64,000 bases of DNA from contig JAMZAV010001050.1 in NCBI GenBank assembly GCA_024449915.1, positions 213,497-277,496 of the forward strand, read 5' to 3'. The notes beneath the pieces are model-generated. The model searched no databases and was not told the origin of the DNA. It was given only the letters and a program-made list of their open reading frames with translations. The stretch's first letter is position 1; each line of letters opens with the position of its first letter. Positions 47,201 through 54,951 of the stretch are shown here, piece after piece. The DNA comes from Sweltsa coloradensis. Lineage: Eukaryota > Arthropoda > Insecta > Plecoptera > Chloroperlidae. Made by a program: the position numbers and the translations under genes.

Positions 47201-50200
47201 TGACATGAAGTGATCTAAGTAGGCCTCTAAATTATCTAAAACCTACCAAATTGAATCTAAGGGCAAAAAAATTCGGGGGGCAAGTCCCCCCCCCCGGATC
47301 CACCAAAATGATCCCTTCCGCACATATTGGCTTTTTGGGACCAGTATTTATTCCTTTAAGTATTGTATGATTTTTCATATTTGTAGGTTGGCAGGTATGT
47401 TGCAATCAACAGTGTAGGTTCAACGTATGCCAGCCCCAACTATACAGTAGTCAAATGAATTCAGAACTTTTCATTATTACTTTACTTATTAGGTAGGCTA
47501 CTGTTACTTTGTTACCTTGCATTTATTTTATGTCTTAATGTTGAAATCAAAGTTGTACGAGTTTTGGGTTATTTTGTTTTGTCTCGAGTAAACTTTCACT
47601 TGCCGGTACTTCGAGGTTTTGTTACCACTGTGGATAACATATTCGTGAGAACTGAGGCTGATGATTTATTATTAGTTATTTTATGTTTCCTGTCAGTTTA
47701 CGTAGTCTTATGCGTATTTCCACCGGGACACCACACCAGTGTCTGATTGGAGCATTCTTCCTGGGTCCTGCGCTGTCTGGCCTAGTCACTGCGCTGTGAC
47801 CTACTTGATGATAGGGTCACACTGACCGGGTAGTTCTGTGCATCCCACCCCTCCGGTGTTGTCACAAACACTAGTGTCCGTCTCAAGTGTCCCAGTTTGT
47901 AACAGTCCTTAGATACAAAGACAATCATAACTATTCCCCAACAGTTAGACGGATCATTACAACTATTATTTAAAAACCTTTGATAGTAGGCTACCGGTAC
48001 CTATGTTACATACATTCAGGCAGTCTTGGGGAGAAACGCGTTCCTAGTAACGCGTTCCTTTTTCAGGAACTTTTGTGGGAACGCGTTTCTTTTCTTAGAT
48101 CAGGAACTTGTAACGTCAAAGTTACTATTTTGTGGGAACTTGGAACGAATTTAACGTTCTTTTATAACTTCCTTTCGCCGTTGTAATCCTGTCGAACTCC
48201 AGTACCTGATATCGAAAACTGCAGTATAAAAAATATTTTGTGACATCTTGTGTTTTCGAAAATGGTGCCACCCTCGTCAGATGGCCTGGGACTCACTTTA
48301 ATAAATAAAAGTAATGATAAATTAACTTCTGTCACATTTATTATTATTTAAATCAGTGATTGTATAAGGAACGTGAGAGGAACTGAGTTCGTTTTTGAAG
48401 AGCGAGGAACGTTTCAGTTCCTTTTTAGGCAGAAGTAACTCAACTTTTCAAAGTTCCTTTTTGGGGAGAACGAGCCCAAGACTGCATTCAGGCATACATG
48501 GGCTATGAATGCCTACATACAGTAAAATGTTATGTGTTGGTTCCTTTCAGGTTACCAAGAGGCTAGGTCTGAAACACATCCGCCAAGGGTACGGGATGAC
48601 GGAAACCACGCTAGCAGTGCTGCTAACCCCGCCAGACTGGAACAAGCACGGCTCGTCAGGACAGCTGGCTCCGGGGACGTACTGCAAGGTGAGTGAACCC
48701 GCCACGGACACTGAACAAATGGCTGCTCTGTCCGTACTTAGTGCAGTGCGCATTTAACACTACCTGACCTCGTAGCGGTTGAGAACTGCAAGTGCACTCC
48801 ATGTCGAATACGCTACTAGAGGCGGTGGACTCAGTTACAAGAACAGATTTACAGTAAAACTTATATTTAAGTGGCTCCATTGATTCAATTATCGATTGAC
48901 GTACAAATCGTTGATAACTATCGATCGGTAGTCGATTGCATATGTCCGAACCCAAGGGACCGAGCCACAACTGTGGTCTACATGGTGCATCGATACAGAC
49001 TTATTAGTTTTGTTGTTGTAGGTGGTAGACCTGGAGACGGACAAGCCTGTGGGCCCCTACGTGAGCGGGGAGTTGTGTTTCAAGGGGCCCCTGATTATGA
49101 AGGGCTACTGCGGTGACCTCCAGGCGACCTCTGCATGCACGGACCAAGATGGCTTCCTACACACCGGGGACATCGGCTACTACGACAGAGACGGCTTCTT
49201 CTTCATAGTCGACCGACTCAAGGAACTCATCAAATACAAGGGATTTCAGGTGGAGACGATGTTACATATTTTGTTTATATAATAGAATAGGGCATGCTGT
49301 CATATAAACCATTCCTTAGCACAGAGTATCTTACACATTTATATCTGCAGCTGTAATAATTAGTCTCTCAGAGATATCCATAAGGTCCCCTCTTTCTTTC
49401 CTTGCAAACTTCTCCTAGTCTTCTGCCTTCTCTTTGTTGACCGTTCTTTGTGCTTCCCTATTTGCATTTTTGGAAGCATCTTTCTTAGCTCATCTGATCT
49501 GTCTTTCGTGTATTCCCTGCATGTTCTGTACCTGGCCATCCCACTAAAGTCCGTCCACCCTTGAGGTACAATGTTACCAGTGACTGCCAAGACAGGTATT
49601 GGTCGCCCCCGTCCATTGTCTGCCTGCTGCTAAACTTTTCATTCGCAACCCTTCTCGGGGTTTAGCGGTTGGTACCTGATACAGGGTGACCAGTGGCCAG
49701 GAGTGAATTTCGGGACACTCTTCCAGGTGAAAACAGCAGGGGGGGTTTGGGGGGCTCGCCCCCCAACAACAGCGCCGCAGGCGAATTTTTTTTAAATCAG
49801 GGTTTTTGGAGTGATTTCTGAGCGTTTCAGAAAAAATATCGAACTGAATTTAATACTGAAATACTGTCGTTTGTGTAGTCAAAAACCAAAAAACCTAAAT
49901 GAAATCGAACGCTGGCGAAAATTATTAGGTATTGAGTTTTGGGGCTTGGAAAGTTGGGAGTAAGTAAGGGATTTTTTTTACAAGATATAAATTCAATAAC
50001 AGTTTATTACAAAATAAACTCAATATAATTAAATGTTAAATAATCATGATCATTATAATAATAAAGGTAACATCGAAGTAAAGAAACTCTTAAAATATTT
50101 TGAAATACAATTTCGTAAAACTTCAATTATTCATTCATTCATCACATCACATCATATCACAATTAAACATATTTTTAGAGCTTTTTACTTTTTCAGCACA

Positions 50201-51946
50201 TCTTCTCGGGAAAGAGTAAAGTTATAAAACTCTTGGCACGTGAATTATAAGTTTAAGCTCAAGTTTTATTTCATTGCCAATTAACTCTGGCAAGCCTCGA
50301 TTTCGAGAATCAGTCCATTTGTTCTTCATTAGCGAAAATGCCCTTACTAAATAAGCATTAGAAACGGGAATGCTAAGGACAAAATGAAACTAGCTGCTTT
50401 GGGGGACCATCCGCTGCAGCTACTACTTGACGCTGATTGAAATATCTTCAGCCATTTCTTGTCCGGACTTTCTTTACTTGATATAAGTTCTATAAATTGC
50501 TTTTTTGTTTTTATTTTCTAGTTGAAATTTCTAATTTTCTAAGTTTTTGAAAAGCAAATAAAATAAAATTGTGAATTTACCGATTTCGGGACAAAAGGCG
50601 TCCCGAAACAAATCGGGACTGTCCCGCAACAATTGCGTCAAATTCGGGACTGTCCCGCATTTTTCGGGACGTCTGGTCACCCTAACCTGATACCTGTGTC
50701 GTCCGTCGATAGTTAGCTTGTTACCATCTGTTGTCTTGCCCGACAGATCTTCTATGTTGCCTGCACCACTAATAACAATACTAATACTAAGTGCTCCCCA
50801 CTCTTCCTCCGTACTCTTGTCTCACTGGTGTCTATGATAGGGTGCATTCAGCTTGTTCTCAGTGTACTCACTTCTCTTAGGTATACTTCATTCTATTTGG
50901 ATATTGTATTCACTAACATATTTTAATAACCTATGGTCCCCATCTAGCCTAGTCCCACACTTGTGATGACTTTAGCCTTCTTCTTTGCTCCCACATTATC
51001 TACTTGTGTTCCCCATTTCAACTATACCTTACAATTCTGTGGCTATACCTTTTCTGGAACTTTTTCCGTACCCATTGTATTGATCCCACTTCCCTGCTGC
51101 AAGTGTGTGACAGAAGAGGGACCGCAGTGATGCCAACATATTACTTGTATTATATTCAGCCGATGTCCTGTAGGTCCCCCCTGCTGAACTGGAGGCGATC
51201 TTGTTATCCCATCCTGGAATCAAGGACTCTGCGGTGATCGGCATTGCTGATGAAAAAGCGGGTGAACTTCCGCTGGCGTTTGTTATAAAGCAGCCCGGGG
51301 CCAGCATCACCAAGCAAGAAGTTATCAAATACGTAGAGGGTAGGAACACATTTACTACTTTCCTTGCTTACACGTTGTAGAGCTTTTTTCACTCTTGTAG
51401 GTAGCCCTATAGTTAAATTACTGTGACAAGGATGCATTAGAAGAATGTCTGGCCTTGTGCTCTTAAAGTGACAAATATAGACTTGATTGATGTAATTACG
51501 TATATTGGTTTCTTTCTTGATTTGGTTAGTCGGGAAACACTCCCGTAGGTGGAATTGTTATATTTAATACAATTCAAAGTTAAAAAATCCATCCCTTGGG
51601 GTTCGATCCTACCTGGAATGTGGAAGACGGGTTCGAACCCTGATCAAGATGGATTTTTTAACTTCTGAATTGTATTAAATATTAATTGTATTGGTGTTTC
51701 CATAATGGAATCTAACATCGCAAGCACTCATCTCTTAACCATAACGCAAGGTTTCATAGATACACCAAGCTACCAGTGGAGGTGTAAGTAGATTACAAAG
51801 TCGTAATTGTTGTTTTTCTAGGCCAAGTTTCGCCTCACAAAAGATTACACGGCGGTGTGAGGTTTGTGGACTCGATTCCTAAAACTGCGAGTGGGAAAAT
51901 ACTAAGAAGAGAGTTACGGGCCAGTATGTTGAAGGCCAAGCTGTAA
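35133..51946 (+). CDS. ANL-superfamily acyl-CoA ligase (luciferase / 4-coumarate-CoA ligase-like), paralogue B, with a one-base frameshift
   Basis: Coding exons: 35133-35249, 36424-36631, 42741-43050, 43837-44009, 44858-44992, 48551-48688, 49022-49249, 51174-51339, 51822-51946. The product is 532 aa if one extra base in exon 4 is discounted. Motifs: [10 protein letters not shown] (residues about 187-196), FHAYG (His about 233), GYGMTETT (about 327), [11 protein letters not shown] (Asp about 410), [12 protein letters not shown] and PKTASGK (Lys about 517). It ends LKAKL; AKL is a recognised PTS1 variant, so a peroxisomal location is inferred. Similarity to firefly luciferase is strong at [12 protein letters not shown] and KFEEELFLR, but luciferase and fatty-acyl/coumaroyl ligase activities cannot be separated by sequence. 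As it stands, translation would hit TGA soon after the frameshift in exon 4. Introns are long and full of transposons. The gene lies head-to-head with paralogue A. Confidence 0.9.
35289..35952. repeat. MITE-like dispersed repeat (copy 2 of 2161-2817)
   Basis: Same orientation and order of blocks as copy 1 (aaaatgaccgttta/aaaatgactgttta, ccctttacaacatc, ttgaaact). TTAA precedes it at 35285-35288. It lies in ligase B intron 1. Confidence 0.6.
36424..36631 (+). CDS. Ligase B coding exon 2, ending at the first of about 9 repeated donors
   Basis: Acceptor ttgttcgcag. It encodes [30 protein letters not shown] and [10 protein letters not shown]. The leftover C joins GA of exon 3 to give [11 protein letters not shown]. 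The donor C/GTTAGT is followed by tandem copies of the exon end plus donor. Reading through gives an immediate TAG, so only this first donor keeps the frame. Confidence 0.92.
36590..37005 (+). repeat. 46-48-bp minisatellite made of about 9 copies of an exon-intron junction
   Basis: Copies of the end of ligase B exon 2 (gtgccacctgtgcaac ... gtctacacaaaac) plus the donor gttagtag follow one another. Donor positions are 36632, 36673, 36721, 36768, 36815, 36861, 36907, one lacking the donor near 36953, and 36994. The second copy is shortened, and point differences distinguish units. Confidence 0.93.
37041..38987. repeat. Foldback element of about 1.95 kb, nearly a full palindrome
   Basis: The left arm from agcggatta (37041) and gaacaattaggggttttg matches, in inverse order, the right arm ending caaaacccctaattg ... 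taatccgcc at 38987. Arms run close to the centre at about 38000. Internal shorter repeats (gtatcgtgcgaccactc and relatives) occur. No ORF of note. It lies in ligase B intron 2. Confidence 0.85.
39250..40190 (+). mobile_element. Penelope-like element fragment with GIY-YIG-type C-terminal region (copy 1)
   Basis: Frame 39267-39698 encodes [18 protein letters not shown] and [20 protein letters not shown], the Cys-rich and 'nvIYxxxCxxCxxxYiGxT' blocks typical of the nuclease part of Penelope-like ORFs. It then shifts to the frame 39699-39911. A near-identical copy is at 58430-59300 (-). The 3' end matches 545-648. It is broken and 5'-truncated, in ligase B intron 2. Confidence 0.7.
40347..41275. 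repeat. Inverted-repeat element of about 930 bp
   Basis: The left arm (gacgtgaaagtcgat ... attgccgcaatcac, 40347-40445) is repeated inversely at 41150-41275 (gcgattgcggcaatttt ... atcgactttcacgtc). The middle is rich in TAGGCCTA words. It lies in ligase B intron 2. Confidence 0.65.
41237..41497 (-). pseudogene. Unidentified protein-like fragment
   Basis: An 86-codon open frame on the - strand with [20 protein letters not shown] and [13 protein letters not shown], reminiscent of transposon-associated zinc-finger proteins with a 'GHV' motif. It overlaps the right arm of the 40347-41275 element. I do not recognise it with certainty; a further open frame lies upstream (41888-41502). Confidence 0.25.
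41643..41972. repeat. MITE with cactagtg-rich inverted ends
   Basis: Left ttcgcctgtccaccactagt and right cactagtgtaaagtg-ttggacaggc are inverted. The interior carries several more gtgtag/ctacac words. No target duplication could be fixed. Confidence 0.55.
42147..42239. repeat. Very short hAT-type MITE (93 bp)
   Basis: Ends TAGAGATGTGCAAAT and ATTTTTGCACATTTCTA, with flanks tgtatggc (42139-42146) and cgtatggc (42240-42247), a 7-of-8 matching target duplication. It lies in ligase B intron 2. Confidence 0.65.
42597..42744 (+). repeat. 48-bp triplication of an intron-exon acceptor junction
   Basis: Three copies of ctcaagtcccc-a/g-tctcatgc, gtccgactgtctgtcacttgtag and gagaa follow in 48-bp steps, so AG acceptors end at 42644, 42692 and 42740. 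Copies 2 and 3 are identical; copy 1 differs at one base. All three acceptors are in the same frame without stops between them. Confidence 0.95.
42741..43050 (+). CDS. Ligase B coding exon 3 (P-loop), preceded by three tandem acceptors
   Basis: The acceptor used here is tcacttgtag at 42731-42740; identical acceptors lie 48 and 96 nt upstream. It encodes [18 protein letters not shown] and [19 protein letters not shown]. Donor AA/GTGAGT. Use of an upstream acceptor would add 16 or 32 residues in frame. Confidence 0.92.
43270..43707. repeat. Inverted-repeat element with aaccggtt-rich ends
   Basis: Left ttgggtccaaaaagttcaaa with ggaaccggttcggaaccgg, and right gaaccggtttccgggtaccc. A TTGGGT.CC terminal inverted repeat is visible. 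No target duplication is evident. It lies in ligase B intron 3. Confidence 0.5.
43837..44009 (+). CDS. Ligase B coding exon 4 with one-base insertion
   Basis: Acceptor tcctaacag. It encodes [35 protein letters not shown], then the frame breaks at 43943-43944 (gggAAtg): one extra A. After it the +1 frame reads [20 protein letters not shown] to the donor AAG/GTGCAA, which is itself weak. Without the extra base the exon is 172 nt and phases agree with exon 5; the segment then has exactly the same residue count as paralogue A. Confidence 0.88.
44858..44992 (+). CDS. Ligase B coding exon 5
   Basis: Acceptor actgtccccag, 45 codons, donor CAG/GTATGT. It encodes [19 protein letters not shown] and [16 protein letters not shown]. 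Most of this exon plus its donor is duplicated immediately downstream. Confidence 0.92.
45003..45088 (+). repeat. Partial duplicate of ligase B exon 5, left part
   Basis: Copies exon bases from gctccttgtcttcctgg onward, 129 bp downstream of the original, with small indels (one g lost, one a gained). It is interrupted at ggtgtgga by the element at 45089-46239. The copy resumes at 46240-46295 and includes the donor caggtatgtgtgtgtc. Confidence 0.9.
45089..46239. repeat. hAT-type element with 8-bp target duplication, inside the exon duplicate
   Basis: Ends TAGGGATTTAAAA and TTCGAACCCTA are imperfect inverted repeats with ttttccggaaa just inside both ends. Target duplication GGTGTGGA (45081-45088 and 46240-46247) is exon-derived sequence. 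1151 bp, no transposase recognised. Confidence 0.85.
46385..47399. repeat. DNA transposon derivative with CATACCTGCCAAC ends
   Basis: Inverted ends CATACCTGCCAACTTGTA and the complement ending at 47399, flanked by TTGCAA on both sides (46379-46384, 47400-47405). About 1.0 kb, no intact transposase recognised. It lies in ligase B intron 5. Confidence 0.7.
48021..48484. repeat. hAT-type MITE with 8-bp target duplication
   Basis: Ends CAGTCTTGGGGAGAA and GAACGAGCCCAAGACTG, flanked by CATTCAGG (48013-48020 and 48485-48492). The interior holds ggaacgcgttcc-type palindromes. It lies 66 bp before ligase B exon 6. Confidence 0.85.
48551..48688 (+). CDS. Ligase B coding exon 6 (YGMTE motif)
   Basis: Acceptor gttcctttcag, 46 codons, donor AAG/GTGAGT. 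It encodes [20 protein letters not shown] and [10 protein letters not shown]. The Glu of GMTE contacts adenine/AMP in the family. Confidence 0.93.
49022..49249 (+). CDS. Ligase B coding exon 7 (ribose-binding Asp and hinge)
   Basis: Acceptor gttgttgtag, 76 codons, donor CAG/GTGGAG. It encodes [35 protein letters not shown] and [16 protein letters not shown]. It is 228 nt, exactly as in paralogue A exon 6. Confidence 0.94.
49683..50684. repeat. DNA transposon derivative with AGGGTGACCAG ends
   Basis: Ends AGGGTGACCAG and CTGGTCACCCT are inverted, flanked by ACCTGATAC (49674-49682 and 50685-50693). Subterminal gggactgtcccg words are visible on the right. About 1.0 kb, no transposase recognised. 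It lies in ligase B intron 7. Confidence 0.8.
51174..51339 (+). CDS. Ligase B coding exon 8 (C-terminal domain)
   Basis: Acceptor gatgtcctgtag, donor GAGG/GTAGGA, 166 nt as in paralogue A. It encodes [20 protein letters not shown] and [20 protein letters not shown]. Confidence 0.93.
51505..51690 (+). repeat. Short inverted-repeat element with B-box-like sequence
   Basis: Left tttaatacaattcaaagtta and right aacttctgaattgtattaaa are inverted, with gacgggttcgaaccctg between. Related to 25715-25880. It lies in the last ligase B intron. Confidence 0.5.
51822..51946 (+). CDS. Ligase B last exon with catalytic Lys and -AKL terminus
   Basis: Acceptor ttgtttttctag. It encodes [29 protein letters not shown] and ends SMLKAKL then TAA at 51944-51946. 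The terminal AKL fits the PTS1 consensus [SAC]-[KRH]-[LM]. Confidence 0.94.
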
Positions 51947-51949
51947 CAC

Positions 51950-54940
51950 GAAGAGGCAAAATGTCCAGGGGTTCAGTGTTTTAAAGTCATTCACACCTAG
52001 TCCAACTATGTATCCAATTCATCATGCTCCATGAGATTGGTACATAGAGCCAAATGTTACGTCAGATGAATTAAGGTGCACCCACCGGTACCTAGAAACC
52101 TGATGCAATTGAATGTCTTTTCGTTCACTGCGTCGTCAGTCAAACTAGAGATTCATACAAGACTGCGGGTCTTAGTCCCTGTGTTGGAGGCGGAATGTTT
52201 GGCCTCTCCCCTGGTAAAATAGGTAAGTCGGGCACCACATGTGCCGCAGGTTTTATACTTACCCATCGGGTGCACCCATCTCATTCCGCACGATATTACT
52301 GACCAGTGCCAATATGTTTTATGTTGATATTTGACAGATCTCTGGTGAAATCAAATGACCAAGTTGTAACTTCCAAAGTCAGTGTAAAACTGATAGTGTT
52401 CATATACCAGCCTGAGCTTTAAAATTACTGATGCTAGTACTCGTATCTAATCCATTTGAGAGAGGAAGGGCGGAACGTTTACGTTAGGCCTACATTATTT
52501 TATGCAGTTGTTTGTGTGGGCCCTTTTAATTTTCTCTGGACTAGATTATCCAACTTTGTAAAATGTGGCATGTGATAGGAATCAGTAGTCTATTGTCACA
52601 TCTCAGGAAGTATCTTTTTGCAAGGACCTTTAAAAATCAGATCATCAATTTGAAATTCTATTTTCATCTAGATTTTGTTGAATTTCTGATGATACAAAAT
52701 TTAACTAAGTTTCCTAGACGTTTTCGGTTTACCTGGGACTTTACAGACAGTTGAACATGTAATTTCCTCTCCTCTGTCAACAAGAAATGATCTAGGCCTA
52801 ATACCCCTGCGTGGGTTACGAACACGTGTGTTGCTAGGTCACGTCTCTATCTACGTAGATTGTAGTCGGATGAGTGGAGCGAAGCCTCAAGTTGTGTACC
52901 ATACCCATGCATAGTAAGTTAGTCAGCTCGGTTGTTCGTTTCCCATGCTGGTTGGAGATTCAGATCAACACTCTACCATAACCTACACACCCCACTTTCT
53001 ACTGAACCTTTCCTATAGTCAATGCTCAATTGTAATTACTAGTAATTACTAATTAAATAACATTTTTATTGAATGATATCTAGTGTAGGCCTGCCGGTAA
53101 ACTGAGTTAGGTGATTAGGCCTTCAGGTGGGGGTTAGTACAACAACCTATTCTCAAAACATTTGATAAATATTTTACTGCTTTTTAATTTTTATACAAAA
53201 GATCAAACTTCTCTGTTGCTTAATCTTAACATTTTAATGTTGTACTGAACTGGTGCTCTATATTTTTATCTTTTAATGCCTGCAGATGGTGGATATATAT
53301 AATATCTATGTACTAGTAGTCATTGGGTGTGTGTGATGACAAGGTAATCAAACTTGGAGATAAATCACCAATATAAGCAAATGTATTTGGTGTGTTTATT
53401 TATGTATTTAGATGGTGACATAACACAAACGTTGATCTGCATCCACTGCACACGGTAGGCTAGTATATCTCTACGTACTAGTGCCATTGCTTCAAGCGGT
53501 GTGGATATTTTTTCTATTTGATAATACTCTTTTTAAAGCTAACTTAATTGTAAGAAATAGAAATAGGAAAGGGTACTTGGTACCTCTGGAAGCCAATCAA
53601 CTAGTGACAATGTCACCGGATCGGGTAAACCAGGTGGTCCGTACACTCTCGACCAGAAGTAATTGACTGCTTGATTTACTAATGGTCGATGTGTACGTAC
53701 ATGAAACACAACTATGTATTCACTTGCTGAAGATGACTGCAGGCAGCTCATTCAAAGTTTATCTTGAACCCTGACGTGTTTTGTCCTTTTGGATGATGTT
53801 CTCTTAAAGATTTATTGTAAGAAGTATAGACTCCACTATTCTAATACTAGTAGCCTACGGTACAGTACAGCACAGTACAGTGCAGTACAAGGTATTTTAT
53901 TATTTTACTTCCTATCCATGGTATAGTGGTCCCAACGAAAGAATGCAGATGGCTCGAAATTGTTTTCCCAACATAACAACTTTGTCAATTCTATTCACCC
54001 TAGCTCAGCGTGAATCTTGCACACGGAGGAAACCTGTGCTCTAGCACAGATAATTTTTGCTTGCGTTGGTAAAAGATATTTCTCTTTCATTCACAAAAGC
54101 AACATTCCTTTTACCGCGCATTCAATGTACTCCCACCACTACAAACCATCTGCATTCTTTTGTTGGAGCAAGTATAGTGGCTTACCTTCCAATTTATTAT
54201 TGTTTTACATTTGTCTGCAGGCCTAACTTTCTATTGAGATGCAAATTTTAAAGATATAAATGCTTAATAGTTAATTAGTGAATTGGCCAAAACTTGAAAG
54301 CTACTTACCTCAAATATTACACCCGGAGTCAGAAGTAAATCAATGGGCCTCCTTGTGTCTAGAATACCCAGCTCTTGATTTACTTCTGTTGCCAGGTGTA
54401 CATGTTGCACATATTTTACAGGCAGTAAACTGTGTTGCATGTATTTCACATGCTTGATATAGCCCAGTAAGCAAAAAATGTTCGCATATGAAAAGAAGAA
54501 GACATTTTGTGTAATTTGTTTATATTAATTGCATTGGCGCTGCTCTGCACATGGTCATACTCAAAACAAATATCTTTCATTTTATCCGCATATCTTGTGA
54601 CCATAACTGTATTCCCTAGTGTTTTAACGTTATGTATGTTCAATTTCCCAAGATATTTCTTTATGTGATGCAATACTAATTTTGTACACTTTGTCAACCA
54701 AACATCTCATATTTAGTAGGCCTTATCATCTAGTATGTTGTCAATATAATTTTTTGGTAAATGGCAAGAAAATTAAGAAAGACATGGTTTAGTTTCTCGT
54801 GCTATGGTTTTGGGTATTTTAACTTTTCATGGTGGTGATGGGGAAATGGAGGTTTTCTTGTATTTTAGTATTTATGCTTAGCCTGTTTAAGTCTACAGTA
54901 TGTGTATAGTATAGTTTATTATAAAAAATGAAACTATATA
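51950..54940. other. Downstream of ligase B, no gene recognised
   Basis: AT-rich sequence with short unlinked open frames that lack conserved blocks. No repeat family was identified beyond a gtacagtacagcacagtaca stretch near 53860. Confidence 0.45.
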
Positions 54941-54951
54941 ACAGGTAGTAA

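Noticed and set aside
16390..51946. Calling either ligase a luciferase or a bioluminescence cluster
   Set aside because: Luciferases and ordinary acyl-CoA ligases share all the motifs seen; sequence alone cannot separate them.
52563..54697. Short open frames downstream of ligase B
   Set aside because: All are 60-85 codons, AT-rich and without conserved blocks or neighbouring exons.
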